From: Arctopsyche grandis
Lineage: Eukaryota > Arthropoda > Insecta > Trichoptera > Hydropsychidae
Length of the DNA stretch: 64,000 bases
Direction: 5' to 3'
Assembly: GCF_051622035.1 (NCBI RefSeq)
Contig: NC_135362.1
Location: forward strand, 11,969,501 to 12,033,500
Within the stretch, counting starts at the first letter, position 1; each line of letters starts with the position of its first letter. The notes beneath the pieces were generated by a model. The model made no database searches, had not been told where the DNA came from, and was given only the letters and a program-made list of their open reading frames with translations. Positions 1-14,876 of the stretch are shown piece by piece. Made by a program: the position numbers and the translations under genes.

Positions 1-518
1 TTATACCGAATTGCTATTATATTTCAATTATATTATTAAACGATTCATTAAAGCGTATAGAGTTTATTAGCGTTAAAGAGATTACAGTAAAATGGATTTA
101 TGGAAAAGAAACAATAAAATATTCTATGAATGGCTTTTCATCATTTTTTATTCTGATAGCAGTTCAGTCATGTATAAGGAAAAATTTTGTCTAAAACATA
201 AAATGATAAATATATAATGATAAATTCACTTTTGATTTGACTCAAAAAATTTTTTTGAAACCTTTCGAACGAAAGTATATTATAGTGGATATTTTAAAAA
301 GGTGACAACTCTTTAAAAAATATTTGATTATCAAAAATAAAATGTAAATCAAACTATTTTAATCGGTCAATATTTTCATTGATGCCGGGGGTAATGTTTT
401 TGAACATACGGGAACTTTGTATGATATTTTATTATCGTTCTTTTTATTTACGTGAATATTTTGAATGAAAATATTCATTTGATCATTTTGCTTTTGTGCT
501 AAGCAATCAAAAAAATCT
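1..518. other. 3' flank of the FAM47-like gene, no gene seen
   Basis: AT-rich sequence beyond the stop codon at 519. It holds two AATAAA signals on the minus strand (see 428-448). No other coding or repeat feature was recognised. Confidence 0.6.
428..448 (-). promoter_or_regulatory. Candidate poly(A) signals of the FAM47-like gene
   Basis: Two AATAAA hexamers on the minus strand (TTTATT at 428-433 and 443-448) lie 70-90 nt past the stop codon at 519. The spacing suits a short 3' UTR. Cleavage site not determined. Confidence 0.45.
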
Positions 519-3500
519 TCAAGTATTCTGAAATTTTTGTAATAAATTGAAAATATACATATATAGATAGTTCATATTATTTAAAGTGGAAGGCTTTGTA
601 TACTTTAGATCAGATATGTCTTTCCATTTCATATTTGAAATAATTTCTTTGGGTACACTCTTAACATCGAAACACTCAACCTTTTCCGGATTATTCAATT
701 TAGAAAACTGTAAATTGATTGGCAAGAATGTTTGGAAGGCTGATTCTTTTATATCTGTAGGTTCTAGTTTTGTGTTTGTCGGTGAAATTTGTTGTTGAAT
801 AAGTTTCGATAATAATGCCTATATTAGACACAAAAAAATAATTATTAAAATGATTTTTTTTCTAATTTTAAGTGAAATGTATAATATGCATATAAATATA
901 AGTACTTCAAACTTCTCCGATGCTTCAAAATTTTGATCTGGAATGACACTGACATCTTTTACATGAATTGGAATACCTTTATCTAACTCATCATTAAGCC
1001 TTGTCTGAAAAAAATATCGCAATATCGTATTACTTCATCTATTGATACTTTGTATATATGTAGATAAAGTAAAAACTAATTATGTATATTTAGCTTCATT
1101 TTACCGAAAATATATCTTGAATGAAGTCGATCATATTTTCCACATTTTTTGTTGAATATTCATTATCTAAAATTGATGACCACTCGGCAAAATCTTTTGC
1201 TATCTGAAATGTAATTTTTTATATTATATTTGGTGAAAGTTGAATTTTAGATGTATTTGAGATGTATGTGTATGAAACTATGTGATTTTAATTACTTTGT
1301 TCATTGCAATATAAGCTTTCTTTTCTAAAGAAATAGTATCGTCTTCTTTCGGTAGTTCCATTAAATATTTAGATGACCATGTTATCATATCTCTTTCAGA
1401 TTTATTTCCAAATAACAGGTTCATGTATGGTTGGGCTTCATTTTTACAATAAAACCTAAATATATTATAACGTTATACAAATTAAAAATGTTTAAAATAT
1501 TAACAATAATAAAAAGCTTGTAAAAGTAGATAATTTTTTAATGCATGTGGATTATGTATAAAAAATTACATATATTTAAAACAATAATTGTGTAAATACA
1601 AAGATAATGATGTCTTTAATGAAAATACCTATTCTTATCTGAAGTATTGACATTTAACTCCCATTTTTCAATGGAATTATACGTTTGCTTTTTTCCATTT
1701 GCAAATTTATCAAAAACGACATTGTTAATGTGACGTATTGTATGAAAATTTTTGATATTCCAGTAGTTTTCATCACTTATAACTTTTGGTTCGACATAAA
1801 TGTTCTTCCAAAGTTTTAAACTATTTATTTTCTTTTTATACATCATATCAATTCTCATGCAAACGTTGATTTTATAATCATTTGAAAATATATGTTATAA
1901 GAAGAAGAATATGGACAAATGAAAAGTAATAAAAGTAAATATACAAACAAATGAAAAGTAATATAATATTTAAGCATATAATTTATTATATAAAATATGA
2001 CTTGGTATAATACTATTTTCAAATAAAATGGATATTGATTTAATAAAATTTATAAAAACGATAGATTTTTCAACGTGTTATTAATTTCATCAACTGCGAC
2101 CTTAATAGTATCTGGCGGTTCTGACATTTTTCTCGAACTTTGTCCAGATAATTGATTTTTTATGTCAATTTTAGGAAGAAGATTTCTTTCGTCATATTTA
2201 TGAATGGCCCGTATTTTTTTTAAGTTTTCACGATGTAACATTCCAGTGTTTTTCAAAAAAATTGGAGATTTGCTACCCGGATGGTCGATGATCCACTGAC
2301 AAAAATCGTGGACGCATCTAAAAAATTCAATTTATATTTTAAAATAAAAGTCAAAGCATGATTTCAACATATATAAGTTAAGTTAAGAATTAGATATTTA
2401 CTTTAATTTTGTTATATCTCCCCAAACATTTTCCATTGTGGTAACTTTTTGTGGTAAGTGATGTAGTCTTTGCCAATTATCTCTGGTGTTATTTAAAGGT
2501 GGTCTCCATTGCATGCTTTTAGATAAATTTTTACCAAAAGCTGTTCTCTTAGCGGATCTTTTTTCTGCTAGTACATTTTGCACAATTTTCCTTTTTAATA
2601 CTTCTTCATGTTGAGCCTTATATGAAACAATCATGAGATAAATCATTTTGTAGTATAAAATAATTCCAATATAAATCTGTGAATTGGAAATTTTATCACT
2701 AACTAGGGGATAATTTGATGACATAGCCACTTGCTCTGGAACTGATATCATTTCTTGAGGATAAACTTGTAAGCTTCTTACAATATGTGCATTGAATTCA
2801 ATCTGAAGGTAAAAAAAAATGAAATTAAAAAGTTTCAAAAGATATAGTATATTTTTCTGATTTCAATGATGTAAAAGATTAGGAATATCAATACTTGGAA
2901 AAGTTCTTTCACTATATCTTCTTGGAATAGTGGAGAATCATATCCGCCGAGACTACGCATGTACGTACAAAACTCGGAACAGATCTGTAAAATAAATGTT
3001 CACATATTTCTCTTTTCCATATTTTTTAAATGTAAATTTGGATAGTTAAAATGTCCACCTTTGTCGTCAAATCATCAGCTCGTCTTATCAGACCTTTCTC
3101 CATTTCAGTTTCTGGTGGTAGGTAATTTGATTTCCAAGTTACTTGTTCCCTCTCAGTCCTATTGAAAAAATCAAAGTATGGATTCGTATTGGGATCATCT
3201 GGTTTGAGTCTGAAATATTATATATTTACATCAGTTTTGGAAATCATTGATCTCATATATGTATATGCAAGAAATTAATTACCTTGGTGATGGAGGTTCA
3301 ACTGAAGAATCACTGTAATATTCATCAGTGGTGTCCTTTTCAACAGGTATCAATGGCAGTGCTTTAGATATGTTGCGAATTCCTTTGTAAAGTCTTTTGT
3401 ACGTCTTTCTCTAAATATTTAAAGATTAAAATAATCAAATCACATCATTAGGAAATCATTTTTTAATTTATTTAGTTTTACTTTGACTATTTGTAGTTTT

Positions 3501-3778
3501 TCTTTAACATCTTCATCGAGGCCGACAATTTTTGCAACTTTTTTATACAAGTCATCTGGCAATACTTTGGAAACTTGTTCACTCTCCTGGTCAATAGCCT
3601 GACAATGATAGTAGATAAAATTGTAATAACAACAGGAAATGTTTAAAAATAATTATAAATTTGATGAAATATATTACAGATATGTCAACAATATCAGGAT
3701 TTTCAAATTCAACAGTTTTAAGATGCTTCTTCAACAGAGTCATTGTGTTTCTATTGGAAGGTACTTTGAAATGACTAT
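519..3778 (-). CDS. FAM47-like protein with internal duplication (12 exons, tentative family)
   Basis: Exons on the minus strand, in transcript order: 3778-3678 (5' part uncertain), 3598-3482, 3410-3283, 3209-3059, 2984-2895, 2802-2402, 2317-2060, 1853-1629, 1455-1296, 1203-1105, 1004-906, 818-519. Every junction has GT/AG ends and all phases join in frame to a TGA at 519. The first in-frame ATG is at 3743 and gives 697 residues. An AG at 3780-3779 makes an extra upstream exon possible. Residues about 107-215 and 480-600 resemble each other: an aromatic/PY segment, then SER or TER before a TW motif, then a D/EFxxW-type segment, then an H-V-x(5)-P segment. This order recalls the FAM47 family, whose members in vertebrates are poorly understood and testis-biased. 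The protein is charged, with no clear signal peptide. Family assignment is from motif memory only; the gene model itself is strong. Confidence 0.72.
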
Positions 3779-4480
3779 CTAACACATAGATTGTTACTAA
3801 TCAACATTTTGAATATTACCAAGCAATTGTGTGATCAATACAATATTTATGAAACAACTTCATAAGAAAAATAAATAAATAAATTCAAACTTTATCTAAG
3901 AGTTTTAAATATTTTGATTAATTTGGTTATCAAACGAAGTCATTTTATACATTTATTGCGTATCATATTATTACAAATCCAATAAAATTTGGATGTCAAA
4001 CTAAATAAAAGCTTTAATAAAAATGTAGTAGTAATGTTTTCATCAAAGCTGTAAAAGCTTCTTCTTGAATTACATAGATGGCATTAGCATTTATATAATA
4101 ATTAAACAAAATCAATTAATTATTTATGGTGTCATTGCATAGTATGATCATATTAGATTATATTTATTGAACAATATATTTTTAATATTTTGACAAATAT
4201 TTCATTTAAACGCTTAAGAATTTGAACAATAGATGTCTCTTTAAAAATTTTATCAAGAATTGTAAATTTTTTTCTTAATTTCAAATTAAAAGTATGTATA
4301 ATTAATTACATATGTATATTTGTGGGACCAATATTTTTGTATATTTTCTGTAATCTATCTTTACTTTTTATGAAATTTGCATATACTATAACACTAAAAT
4401 AGGAAGGTATTATTATGCATTTTCTATATGTATGTTTATACTTATAGAAAATGATTAAAACATTTGATAATAAGAGCTTC

Positions 4481-4485
<5 letters not shown>
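3779..4485. other. 5' flank of the FAM47-like gene, no gene seen
   Basis: AT-rich intergenic sequence. Part of it may be 5' UTR or a first non-coding exon of the gene ending at 519. No promoter motif stands out. Confidence 0.5.

Positions 4486-4556
<71 letters not shown>
4486..4556. repeat. (TA)n microsatellite
   Basis: About 35 uninterrupted TA units. Open frames reading Tyr-Ile repeats here are artefacts of this array. Confidence 0.95.
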
Positions 4557-4558
<2 letters not shown>

Positions 4559-5530
4559 GTATTAAAAATATACATATAATAGGAAATTCTCTGTATGACA
4601 ATAACGTATCAATTTCTCGCTTGGATCGAAATTATGTTCACGAAGCAATCTCCGAACGAACCAAACGCGGTTATGCGAATGTGAGGCTTATGGCGTTGAC
4701 GGTAATGCTTGTTCATTATCCATTCATAATCTGCATAAATTTAAATAATCTGCACATACTCCAGGGTTGACAATCATAATCCCATCATCTAGAATTTTAT
4801 AGCCCGTTCAGAGAAGCATTATACGCAGCATACACGTTTGAATTATTGAATGAAATTTTGAAAACATCACGCAATGCTTTGAATTGAGACGGTTGAGATT
4901 TATTTAAAATATTAAATGTTCGATCCATACATGTACATATTTTGTGCGAACGGTTGAATTCCGATGAAAATGTATTCTAGTGATCTGGAAATATCAACAG
5001 TGGGATTTACCATTTTAAAAGAGATGAAAGTCCCTTTTAAAATGATTAAAGATTTAATTTTTTATTGGGTCATACAGGTAACACAAAGTAAGCAAAAATT
5101 ATACCAATAATTTTCTTAACATAATATCATGCAATTTCTACAGCAATATTATAAATATAATTGGAACGGATTTGGTAATATCTTTTTGTCATATTAAAGT
5201 TGCATTTGGACTGGGACAGACCAGATATTTTAAAAATAAAATAATTTTTTTACTAACAGGTCTACATACAAATGTACATATGTACATACATGTATGTATG
5301 TGTCAATAGTTTTAAAATAAAATAGCAAAAGTACCAACATACATATAGTATATGTATAAAAAGGTTTTGTAAGGCATTTGACGTTAATTTCCGTTTGTTG
5401 ACTTGTTTCCCCTTTGGAATTATTCCAAGTAACTCGTTTCGATGTTTCTCAAATATTGTGTACGCAATTCCATTTATTTGATATTAATTTTTCCCCCCGG
5501 AAAATAAATACACTTTGATAATGTACATAG
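4557..5530. other. Intergenic, nothing recognised
   Basis: Unique-looking AT-rich sequence with small TACATATGTA-type simple repeats near 5270-5360. No supported gene. Confidence 0.5.
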
Positions 5531-6060
5531 CCAGCAGTTTGGCTTAATGGTAGCGTATTTATTTAGCACCACTGAGGTCAAAGGTTCTAGTCCTCGCCAA
5601 ATCTGCTGATTAGATTTGAGGGTTTTGTGACTCCAAATCGATCGTTTCTCTATCAGAGTTTGCCAATTTTATCTGATCATTGCTGAAACGGTTCCTGAAA
5701 ATTGGTATCAGATCTATTCCTGTTGTCACAAAAAATCTGCCTGTGTGTAATTTGTAATAATTATGCATAGTAATCTGAAATCTATAGATATCTCTATAGA
5801 CATCTCTATAATTTCGTATTTATTATATGTATAAAAATTGTACACAAAAAAATCCAAAAATAATCCATATATGTCTCTATGATTATTATTTCTGATTAAT
5901 TATTATATGCTTTATATTCTGATTGTATATGTATTACTGTATTTCTGGTTTCTGATTGTTTATGTATTCTGTATTTCGTTAACGTACACCCGTCGCATTG
6001 GAGCGATCTGTAATGACGAGTGTATATTGATTTGTAACAATAAAAATAAAAAATAAAATA
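5531..6060 (+). mobile_element. SINE family A, near full length
   Basis: Starts with a tRNA-like head (CCAGCAG, then an A-box-like GGCTTAATGGTAGC and a B-box-like GGTTCTAGTCC). The core follows: hairpin GATTTG/CAAATC at 5613-5639, CGATCGTTTC and GCCAATTTT. The 3' hairpin is at 5986-6023 (ACACCCGTC / GACGAGTGT, one mismatch; loop GCATTGGAGCGATCTGTAAT), followed by an A-rich tail of AAAATA units. Family A has two more copies here, both on the minus strand. Non-autonomous; would need a LINE reverse transcriptase. Confidence 0.85.
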
Positions 6061-6087
6061 TGTATATAGACTTTTATACATACATAT

Positions 6088-6410
6088 ACTAGTATTCTGC
6101 CCGTTGTTTTCAACGGGTGGTTTCGGAAAGGAATGGATACACGAATTAAAATAAAGTTATATGTTATATATATAGTGTAAAGTAATTTATAGTAAGAAAA
6201 AGTAATTTAAATCGTAATAAAAAGTGCGCGTCATACACGTTCACCAATCCAGCCCGTTCGAAATGATGAAGTGTATGTGTATGTATTGTCTGTCACCCGT
6301 CGCTCCACCCGATATCACATGACGCCCCCCCCCACTTCCCCGCTACCAGGCTTCTTATGGCGAGCGTTATTTCAGACAGACAAACACACAGAATAGCGAA
6401 ATTATATACA
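6088..6410 (+). repeat. ACTAG-ended interspersed element, diverged
   Basis: Begins ACTAGT followed by the short inverted pair GCCCGTTG/CAACGGGT, and ends with a CAGACAGACAAACA run and an AT-rich tail. The same architecture (ACTAG end, CCCGG-rich hairpin, CAGA-rich far end) is seen at 14877-15243. No coding capacity. Class unknown. Confidence 0.5.
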
Positions 6411-6444
6411 TATATGATAATAAAGAGCAACATAATGTTATGTT

Positions 6445-6745
6445 GCTCAGTTGCCCAGTATAATGCTAACAACTGAGGGGTCAGGGGTTCGAGCCCTGAT
6501 CTAGTGTTACTGGTTGATCCTTTTTATATACTACATATGTCACTTCAAGATCTGATTGTTTCCCATCAGAGTTTGTCAATTTATTTGAACTCCTATCAAG
6601 TTGGCCACCTACCCTCATTATTTGAATTTAATTTCAACTTTATAATACATATATTGTACATATGTACAAAGTTGACCATAGGTGTCACCTTGGAGCGATC
6701 CTGTAGTGACACCATAGTAAAAATAAATTTTAAAAAAATTAAAAT
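6445..6745 (+). mobile_element. SINE family B
   Basis: tRNA-like head with B box GGGTTCGAGCCC near 6485, core motif (CCCATCAGAGTTTGTCAATTT), and 3' hairpin GGTGTCAC/GTGACACC at 6681-6713 with a 17-nt loop containing TTGGAGCGATCCTGTA. A short AAAATAAA tail follows. The exact 5' end is uncertain. Confidence 0.8.
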
Positions 6746-7623
6746 TTTCTAATTCTAAAAGTTAAAATTTTCATAAAAGATAATTATTTTTTAGAATATA
6801 TAGTCAATTTTCATTAATTTTTCAGTAAATTGATGTTGTGCAAGCTATTGTAAAGTTTGGATCAGCGGTGGCATTTTTGAGCCAATATCTACAAAAATTT
6901 TAATTTTGAAAAGGTGCAGCAGTAATGGTAGAGGTAGTTTATTGTTCTTGATCCGTCGGCTTGCCAGCTCCAGATGAAGCACCGCCTAATAGTTAAACAC
7001 ATCAGGAAATATCCGCACAGAGAAAGATCATTGGTTGATGGGTCACCTACAACAGGTTCATTGGCTGTTGTATACAACTTGTTCATACGTCAAGGCCTTT
7101 TTGGCGCGAACGCGATATTAGGTTATTAGCGATAGTCAACCAATGGTCGACAAGCGTCAATCAACTAATTTCTATGTGGTAGATTTACATATGAGTATCC
7201 AAATTTTGCACTTTTCTTTTCAATGTTTTTAAATCCATATTTTTTATCAGTGTTTTTTACAAGTGTTTATGTTGTAGTTAGAAATTCATACTTCACATTT
7301 TTTTTTAACGTGAAACGTTGGGCACGCCTATCCTAAGTTTGCAACGGCTACATAGTGCAGGTAATATGTATGTATGTATGTATGTATATAAATATTTGTA
7401 AAAGTACATCGTTGTTATTGCATAACGACGATGCTCAATATGTAAAGACGCCTTTTATAATCGACCATTTTAATATAAATTGCTTCCAGAGGGGAAACTA
7501 AGGTATTAATTAAAAGCTCAATATGCGGAGGAGAGACGTTTAGTCGGAAAATTTCAACCCCGTCCCGCTCGAGAAAAATCGATCTTTTTCACGTGTTTTA
7601 TATATAAATATATCTTCTTCTTG
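6746..7623. other. Intergenic; small repeat at 6907-6954
   Basis: No gene. Positions 6907-6954 match 56581-56630 (GGTAGAGGTAGTTTATTG core). The segment next to 7624 holds the very short 3' UTR of the RTE-like LINE, with AAGAAGAAG on the minus strand. Confidence 0.5.
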
Positions 7624-10159
<2,536 letters not shown>

Positions 10160-10646
10160 TTATTTTATTTTATTTTATTACAATCAATCAATGTACACTC
10201 GTCATTACAGATCGCTCCAATGCGACGAGTGTACAAGAACGGTCAGAATACAATAATACATAGAATACAATCAGAATACGTAGAAATACAATAATTAATT
10301 AAGTACAGAAATAATAATCATAGAGACATCCATGGATTATTTTTAAGATTTTTGTGCACAATTATTGTTACAATTTTATACACATAATAAACACGAAATT
10401 ATAGATTTCTGTGCATAATTTCTAAAAATTATACACATAGATTTTTATGACAACAGGAAATGATCTATTACCAATTTTCACGAACCGTTTCAACAACGAT
10501 CAGATAAAATTGGCAAACTCTGATAGAGAAACGATCGATTTTGAGTCACAAAACCCCCAAATCTAACCAGCAGTTTATTGTCGAATCGAACCAGTGATCG
10601 TAATGGTGCTAAATATATACCTTACTATTAAGCTAAACTGCTGGCC
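10160..10646 (-). mobile_element. SINE family A, minus strand
   Basis: Reverse orientation copy. The 3' hairpin is perfect (ACACTCGTC 10195-10203, GACGAGTGT 10224-10232, 20-nt loop). The TTTTA-unit run on its left is the A-rich tail. The core and the CTGCTGG head end at 10646. Confidence 0.85.
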
Positions 10647-11489
10647 ATTTAATCAAATATTTCCAAACCATATTGAATACTAAATGCTTTATAAATTTTA
10701 TAATTCAATATTTCCTGTTCGTTGAGTGTTTTATCATTGGCTTTTAATAAATTGTACTTAACTCATACTAGCTATGCTCGGTGGAGCAAGTTTATTTAAC
10801 GAAAATTCATTCAGATGTATTGTACAAAGGAATATATTTCAGCAATAAGCTACGTCTCCTGAAAGTTTTGAAAATTCATGTATACGAAACGATTGCTGCA
10901 TTAAAATTTACATAAACTTGACCCGCAAACTTTGCTGAACACCACTCTTTCCAACTTGTGCGTTCTTTTTGTGAAAGAACTTGCAAGAGATTGCGCTTGA
11001 TGGATGCGTTTATTAATTTCATAGCAAATTTAATCTACTTTGTATCATACTAAATTAATATTAAAAATTGTGAATAAATACACTCGTTAAATGTAAAATT
11101 ATCATTATACACAGTTAATACTTCAATTTTGAGTGTTTATTATTAAACAAACTCTTGTCAATTGTAATCTAATTAAGATAATGAGCATCCTTTGCGACAG
11201 GTGCAAGGGTGAGATATTGATGTAAACATGTAAGCCAGTTATAAAACATACTATTTGAAGTAAGTGAACTTGGTACTCAGTAATTCAGTTCTGCAAGAAT
11301 GGCAGCTTAACCATAAGACATTAAGACATGAAATGGTGCAATGTTTCCTTTTAATTTATCTTCTCTTCTTCTCAGGTTTCTACTGAAAACTTAGTAACTC
11401 ATCGGCAGTGTATTATATTGATATGTCTAACTTGTTATCCGGAAACTGGCGGTTCTGGAGCGGTACTCGGCTCTTTGTATGATAAAGTC
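10647..11489. other. Intergenic; possible ACTAG-type element end
   Basis: ACTAGCTATGCTCGGTGGAG near 10769 resembles the ends of the ACTAG-type repeats but no second end was found. Otherwise unassigned. Confidence 0.4.
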
Positions 11490-12055
11490 CGGCTCTCAAC
11501 ATTGGGGTCAGGGGTTCGAGCCCTGATCTAGTGTTACTGGTTAGACCTTTTTATATATGTATGTCATTCCAGATCGATTGTTTCCTATCAGAATTTGCCA
11601 ATTTATCTCATTTTTTTGTTGAAATGGTTTCAAACGAATTGATAACCTATCCTCATTTGTTTTGTCTTGATATTAAAATATGTTTACCTAAATTTTATGT
11701 AGAATGTGTAAATATCGAATTTGGTGATTGTATTAGTTTTTCCATAGATGAGGCTATTTTATTGTATGTATAATAACTAGAGATAGGCGCGACCGTGCTA
11801 ACCATTGTCAATTTCAATGGCCAACCTTTTTCTTTGCTTTCTAGCTTTGTAGTTTGCCTTGTTTCCTGGAAAATAGCCCCAAAACGCCTTCTTTCCTGGA
11901 AAAAGCACGATCTACCGCCGAAGACTAATAATAACTATATTGCAATGATTAGTTGAGTACTTACGTACAGATATTTGACCAGTGGTATCACCTTGTGGCA
12001 AACTGTCATAACACCTATGGTAGAAATGTATTTATGTAAAATAAAAATAAAATGA
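11490..12055 (+). mobile_element. SINE family B, interrupted or diverged
   Basis: Head with B box GGGTTCGAGCCC near 11511-11522, core CCTATCAGAATTTGCCAATTT, then about 270 nt not matching other B copies. A B-type tail follows near 11975-12025 (GTATCACC ... CTGTCATAACACCTATGG) and ends in AAAATAAAAT. An insertion between core and tail is likely. Confidence 0.65.
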
Positions 12056-12794
12056 ATTTATAGCATTTTTAAAGTACCAAAAAATAGATAAAATTAAAAT
12101 GGTGTAATTGCGAAAGTACATATTATATATTACAGCTTTGTAAAGATATGAAGTTCTGAAATTATTTGCTAATAGATTTCAAGATATTCTAATGCACTAG
12201 AAAAATACATTTAATTATTATAATATAATTCATTTATTAAATATTTCTAAAATGCTGCAGCTTCCAGAATTTTCCGATATTTGGCTTTTTGTTCGAAATG
12301 GATTCCAATCACTGGTTTAACTCATATCAAATCTTATTTGAGTTTTCTTGTCAGGATGAAAAAGTAATATGCAATACCTCGAGGTTTAAGCCATTCATTG
12401 ACTGCCTTAACCTCCCATTTTTGTTGTGTGGAGTTCTTTTATTTGTGTAGTAGGTACCTACATTAAAGGGGCATTAAAAATATTTTTCTGAATTTATTCG
12501 TGATAAATACAGCATTTAATTTGATCGACATTTTTAAAAACAAAATGACGAAAATAAACATGGCTACCTGGAGCGGCGTGACCGGGCGGCGACACCGTGA
12601 ACGAGTTGCCAATTTGCGTGAACAAAACCCAATAGAATAAAACATTTGCACTGTGATATACAGAAAGTCCCCCTGAAAATACAATATATAGAAAATAGCT
12701 TCAATAACAAGCGATAAAGTTAATGTACACTGGGTTAATCTGAAAGATTTGTGGTTCACTTAAAATATATTTTTTAACATACATATATGTATAT
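12056..12794. other. Intergenic, nothing recognised
   Basis: No supported gene. A weak GC-richer patch near 12560-12610 has no homology I recognise. Confidence 0.4.
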
Positions 12795-13429
12795 GTTACA
12801 CCGAATCCGTGAAATTATCTAGTACACGCATTCGGAAATAGAATTGCCGAATGCGTGAAAAATGCAAGCACGTTGCCCAGTTCACGGATTCGGCAAATTC
12901 TGCTTTTAATATTTCTTTTAGATAAAAATACAATGGAATTGAATGTGTCTTCATTGATAGTACATAATTTTTACATGATATAAATTAACATTAAAAATTT
13001 TAACAATTTTTTCAATTTTTCCCACCGTCACAGATAAAATTTGCTCAAATTTAAATTTGGCGCATTTCACAGGAGTTGTTACAGTATAAAGAATTAATGG
13101 TAAAAAGTAATGGCCACTAGAAATTATGATTCTTCACAAGGTACACTACTTATTACTGATTCTTCACAAGGTATAAAATTCCGACTGTTAAAATATTGAT
13201 CAAAATGTATAAAAATAGCATTAGTTTATGTACAAGTCATATGAGATGATCGAAACATATGTATGTAGTCATATTATACATAATAATATGTAAATTAAAC
13301 TAAATTAAACATCCTTATTCAGCTGTCACTTTGACACTTGGTTATAATATTACACGCTGTCCAGTTCATGCATTCGGCAATTCTCTTGCTGAATGCGTGT
13401 AATAGAAAATTTTACGGATTCGGTGTAAC
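12795..13429. mobile_element. MITE-like element with about 80-bp imperfect terminal inverted repeats
   Basis: Starts GTTACACCGAATCCGTGAAA and ends with its reverse complement (CGGATTCGGTGTAAC). The inverted similarity continues inward through TACACGCATTC and GAATTGCCGAATGC. Flanks are ATAT on both sides, but lie in AT-rich sequence so the duplication is weak evidence. No coding capacity in 635 bp; non-autonomous. Confidence 0.8.
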
Positions 13430-14099
13430 ATATATACATATACATATGTATGTACATATATGTAGAAAACCTGTTTTGTTATCCTTTTTGAAAACAATTT
13501 AGTTAAGAAATTGAATTCAACAATACACTTACTGAAAATCCTTCTGTTCGTAATACAAGATCCTTGTAATATCAAATGGTGCATTTGTTTTTTTTTATTA
13601 TTATTATTTAATTTGATTGTTTCCAAAAGAAAACCGGATCACGAACGTTTCAACGCCGATTGATGCAATTACAGAGGCTCGAGTCACATCTCGTTTTCGA
13701 CGGCTACATACCTGGAGAGCTGATCCACTTCCGATCGCTAATTCAATAAAACGGACTGTCCGATTGTCGACTCGTACACACGGCAAATATCACAAATTAG
13801 TTCCGCGTGGGTCCATACCAGCAAACAAATCACCAACTGTTCCCAAACCTGTTCGGTGATCCGTTGCCGAAGTGGCCTCCTTGTCTGCTGTTGTCTCACC
13901 TGATTACTGTTTACTCCTAGAAGATGTGTTTGCACGAAGATCGCCACTTCGACGACGACAATGCGAAACGATAAATACACAACGGATCTCGTGAATGCGC
14001 ATATTGTGCTCTCGTAATACCATAAATTCTCTGGTCGATCGAATAATCGAATAAAAAAAAAACAAATATGTATATTCGTATAATATACATATTTTTTAT
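13430..14099. other. Intergenic with GC-richer block at 13620-13990
   Basis: The block has overlapping open frames on both strands (60-86 codons) but no recognisable domain and no convincing exon edges. It could be regulatory DNA, an unrecognised exon, or old repeat. Confidence 0.35.
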
Positions 14100-14540
14100 T
14101 TTTATTTTTATTTTTTTATTTTTACATATATACCAGGAAGGCCTTACAGGTAAATCCCAATGCGCCTTCCTGGCCAATTACAAATACAAATACAGCATTT
14201 TTATTATAAGTCGTTGAATTGCGAGACACTGAAAAAACTCGCAAATTAACGAGACATCTATGAATTGTACATAAATTTTTATTTTACATCAATCAAATTT
14301 TTCAAATAGTGGTGACATAGTAGGTAGGAAGGATTTTTAGCCAATTTTTTTTTCCGGGAACCGTTTCAACAATGAAATCAGAGAAAATTGGCAAACTCTG
14401 ATAGGAAACGATCAACCTGGAGTCACAAATCCAGGTCTGACCAACAGCATACTCTGAAAAATCCATTTTCATTCAGGGATAGAACCCGGCACCTTCTTGA
14501 CGGTAAGCAGAAGCTTAACGTCCGAGCTATGCTGCTGGCT
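14100..14540 (-). mobile_element. SINE family C, minus strand
   Basis: 3' hairpin CCAGGAAGGC (14133-14142) / GCCTTCCTGG (14164-14173), perfect 10 bp, loop 21 nt. Core hairpin and CGATC...GGAAACGATC region follow near 14380-14440. The head has GGGTTCTATCCC on the minus strand as B-box-like sequence, then CCAGCAGCATAG at the end. Confidence 0.85.
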
Positions 14541-14599
14541 ATGAGCTATGCTGCTATGTATGTAAATTATTATTTTTTGTTTACCAGGAAGACCTTAGG

Positions 14600-14712
14600 C
14601 CTTGTGGTGTTTTTGCGGGGTTTTATTCAGTTTCGAGAAGGACTCGTATAATTACACGTTGAGAATCGTTTCGCTATACGTACATACATATATATTTATG
14701 TATTTATTTATT
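14600..14712. repeat. Direct repeat copy 1, next to a family C SINE
   Basis: About 115 bp nearly identical to 23158-23276 (TTGTGGTGTT, GGGGTTTTATTCAGTTTCGA, TATAATTACACGTTGAGAAT). In both places it runs straight into a minus-strand family C SINE, so the unit repeated is flank plus SINE. Confidence 0.8.
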
Positions 14713-14876
14713 GTTTACATATATACCAGGAAGACCTTACAGGTAAACCTCAATGCGCCTTCCTGGCCAATTACAAACAATGTAGCATTTTTATTACACA
14801 AGTCAATGAATTACGAGACACTGAAAACTCGCCAATTAACGAGACATCTATGAATTGTACATACATTTTATTGTAC

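Noticed and set aside
3744-3785. Start of the FAM47-like protein at 3785
   Set aside because: That codon is GTG; the first in-frame ATG is at 3743, and a splice acceptor-like AG lies at 3780-3779.
4306-4770. Open frames of Tyr-Ile repeats on both strands (also near 9602, 54299 and 54307)
   Set aside because: They are translations of (TA)n arrays, not genes.
13617-13980. Overlapping open frames as a possible exon
   Set aside because: No domain, and no consistent splice sites or phase with any neighbour; kept only as a GC-rich block.
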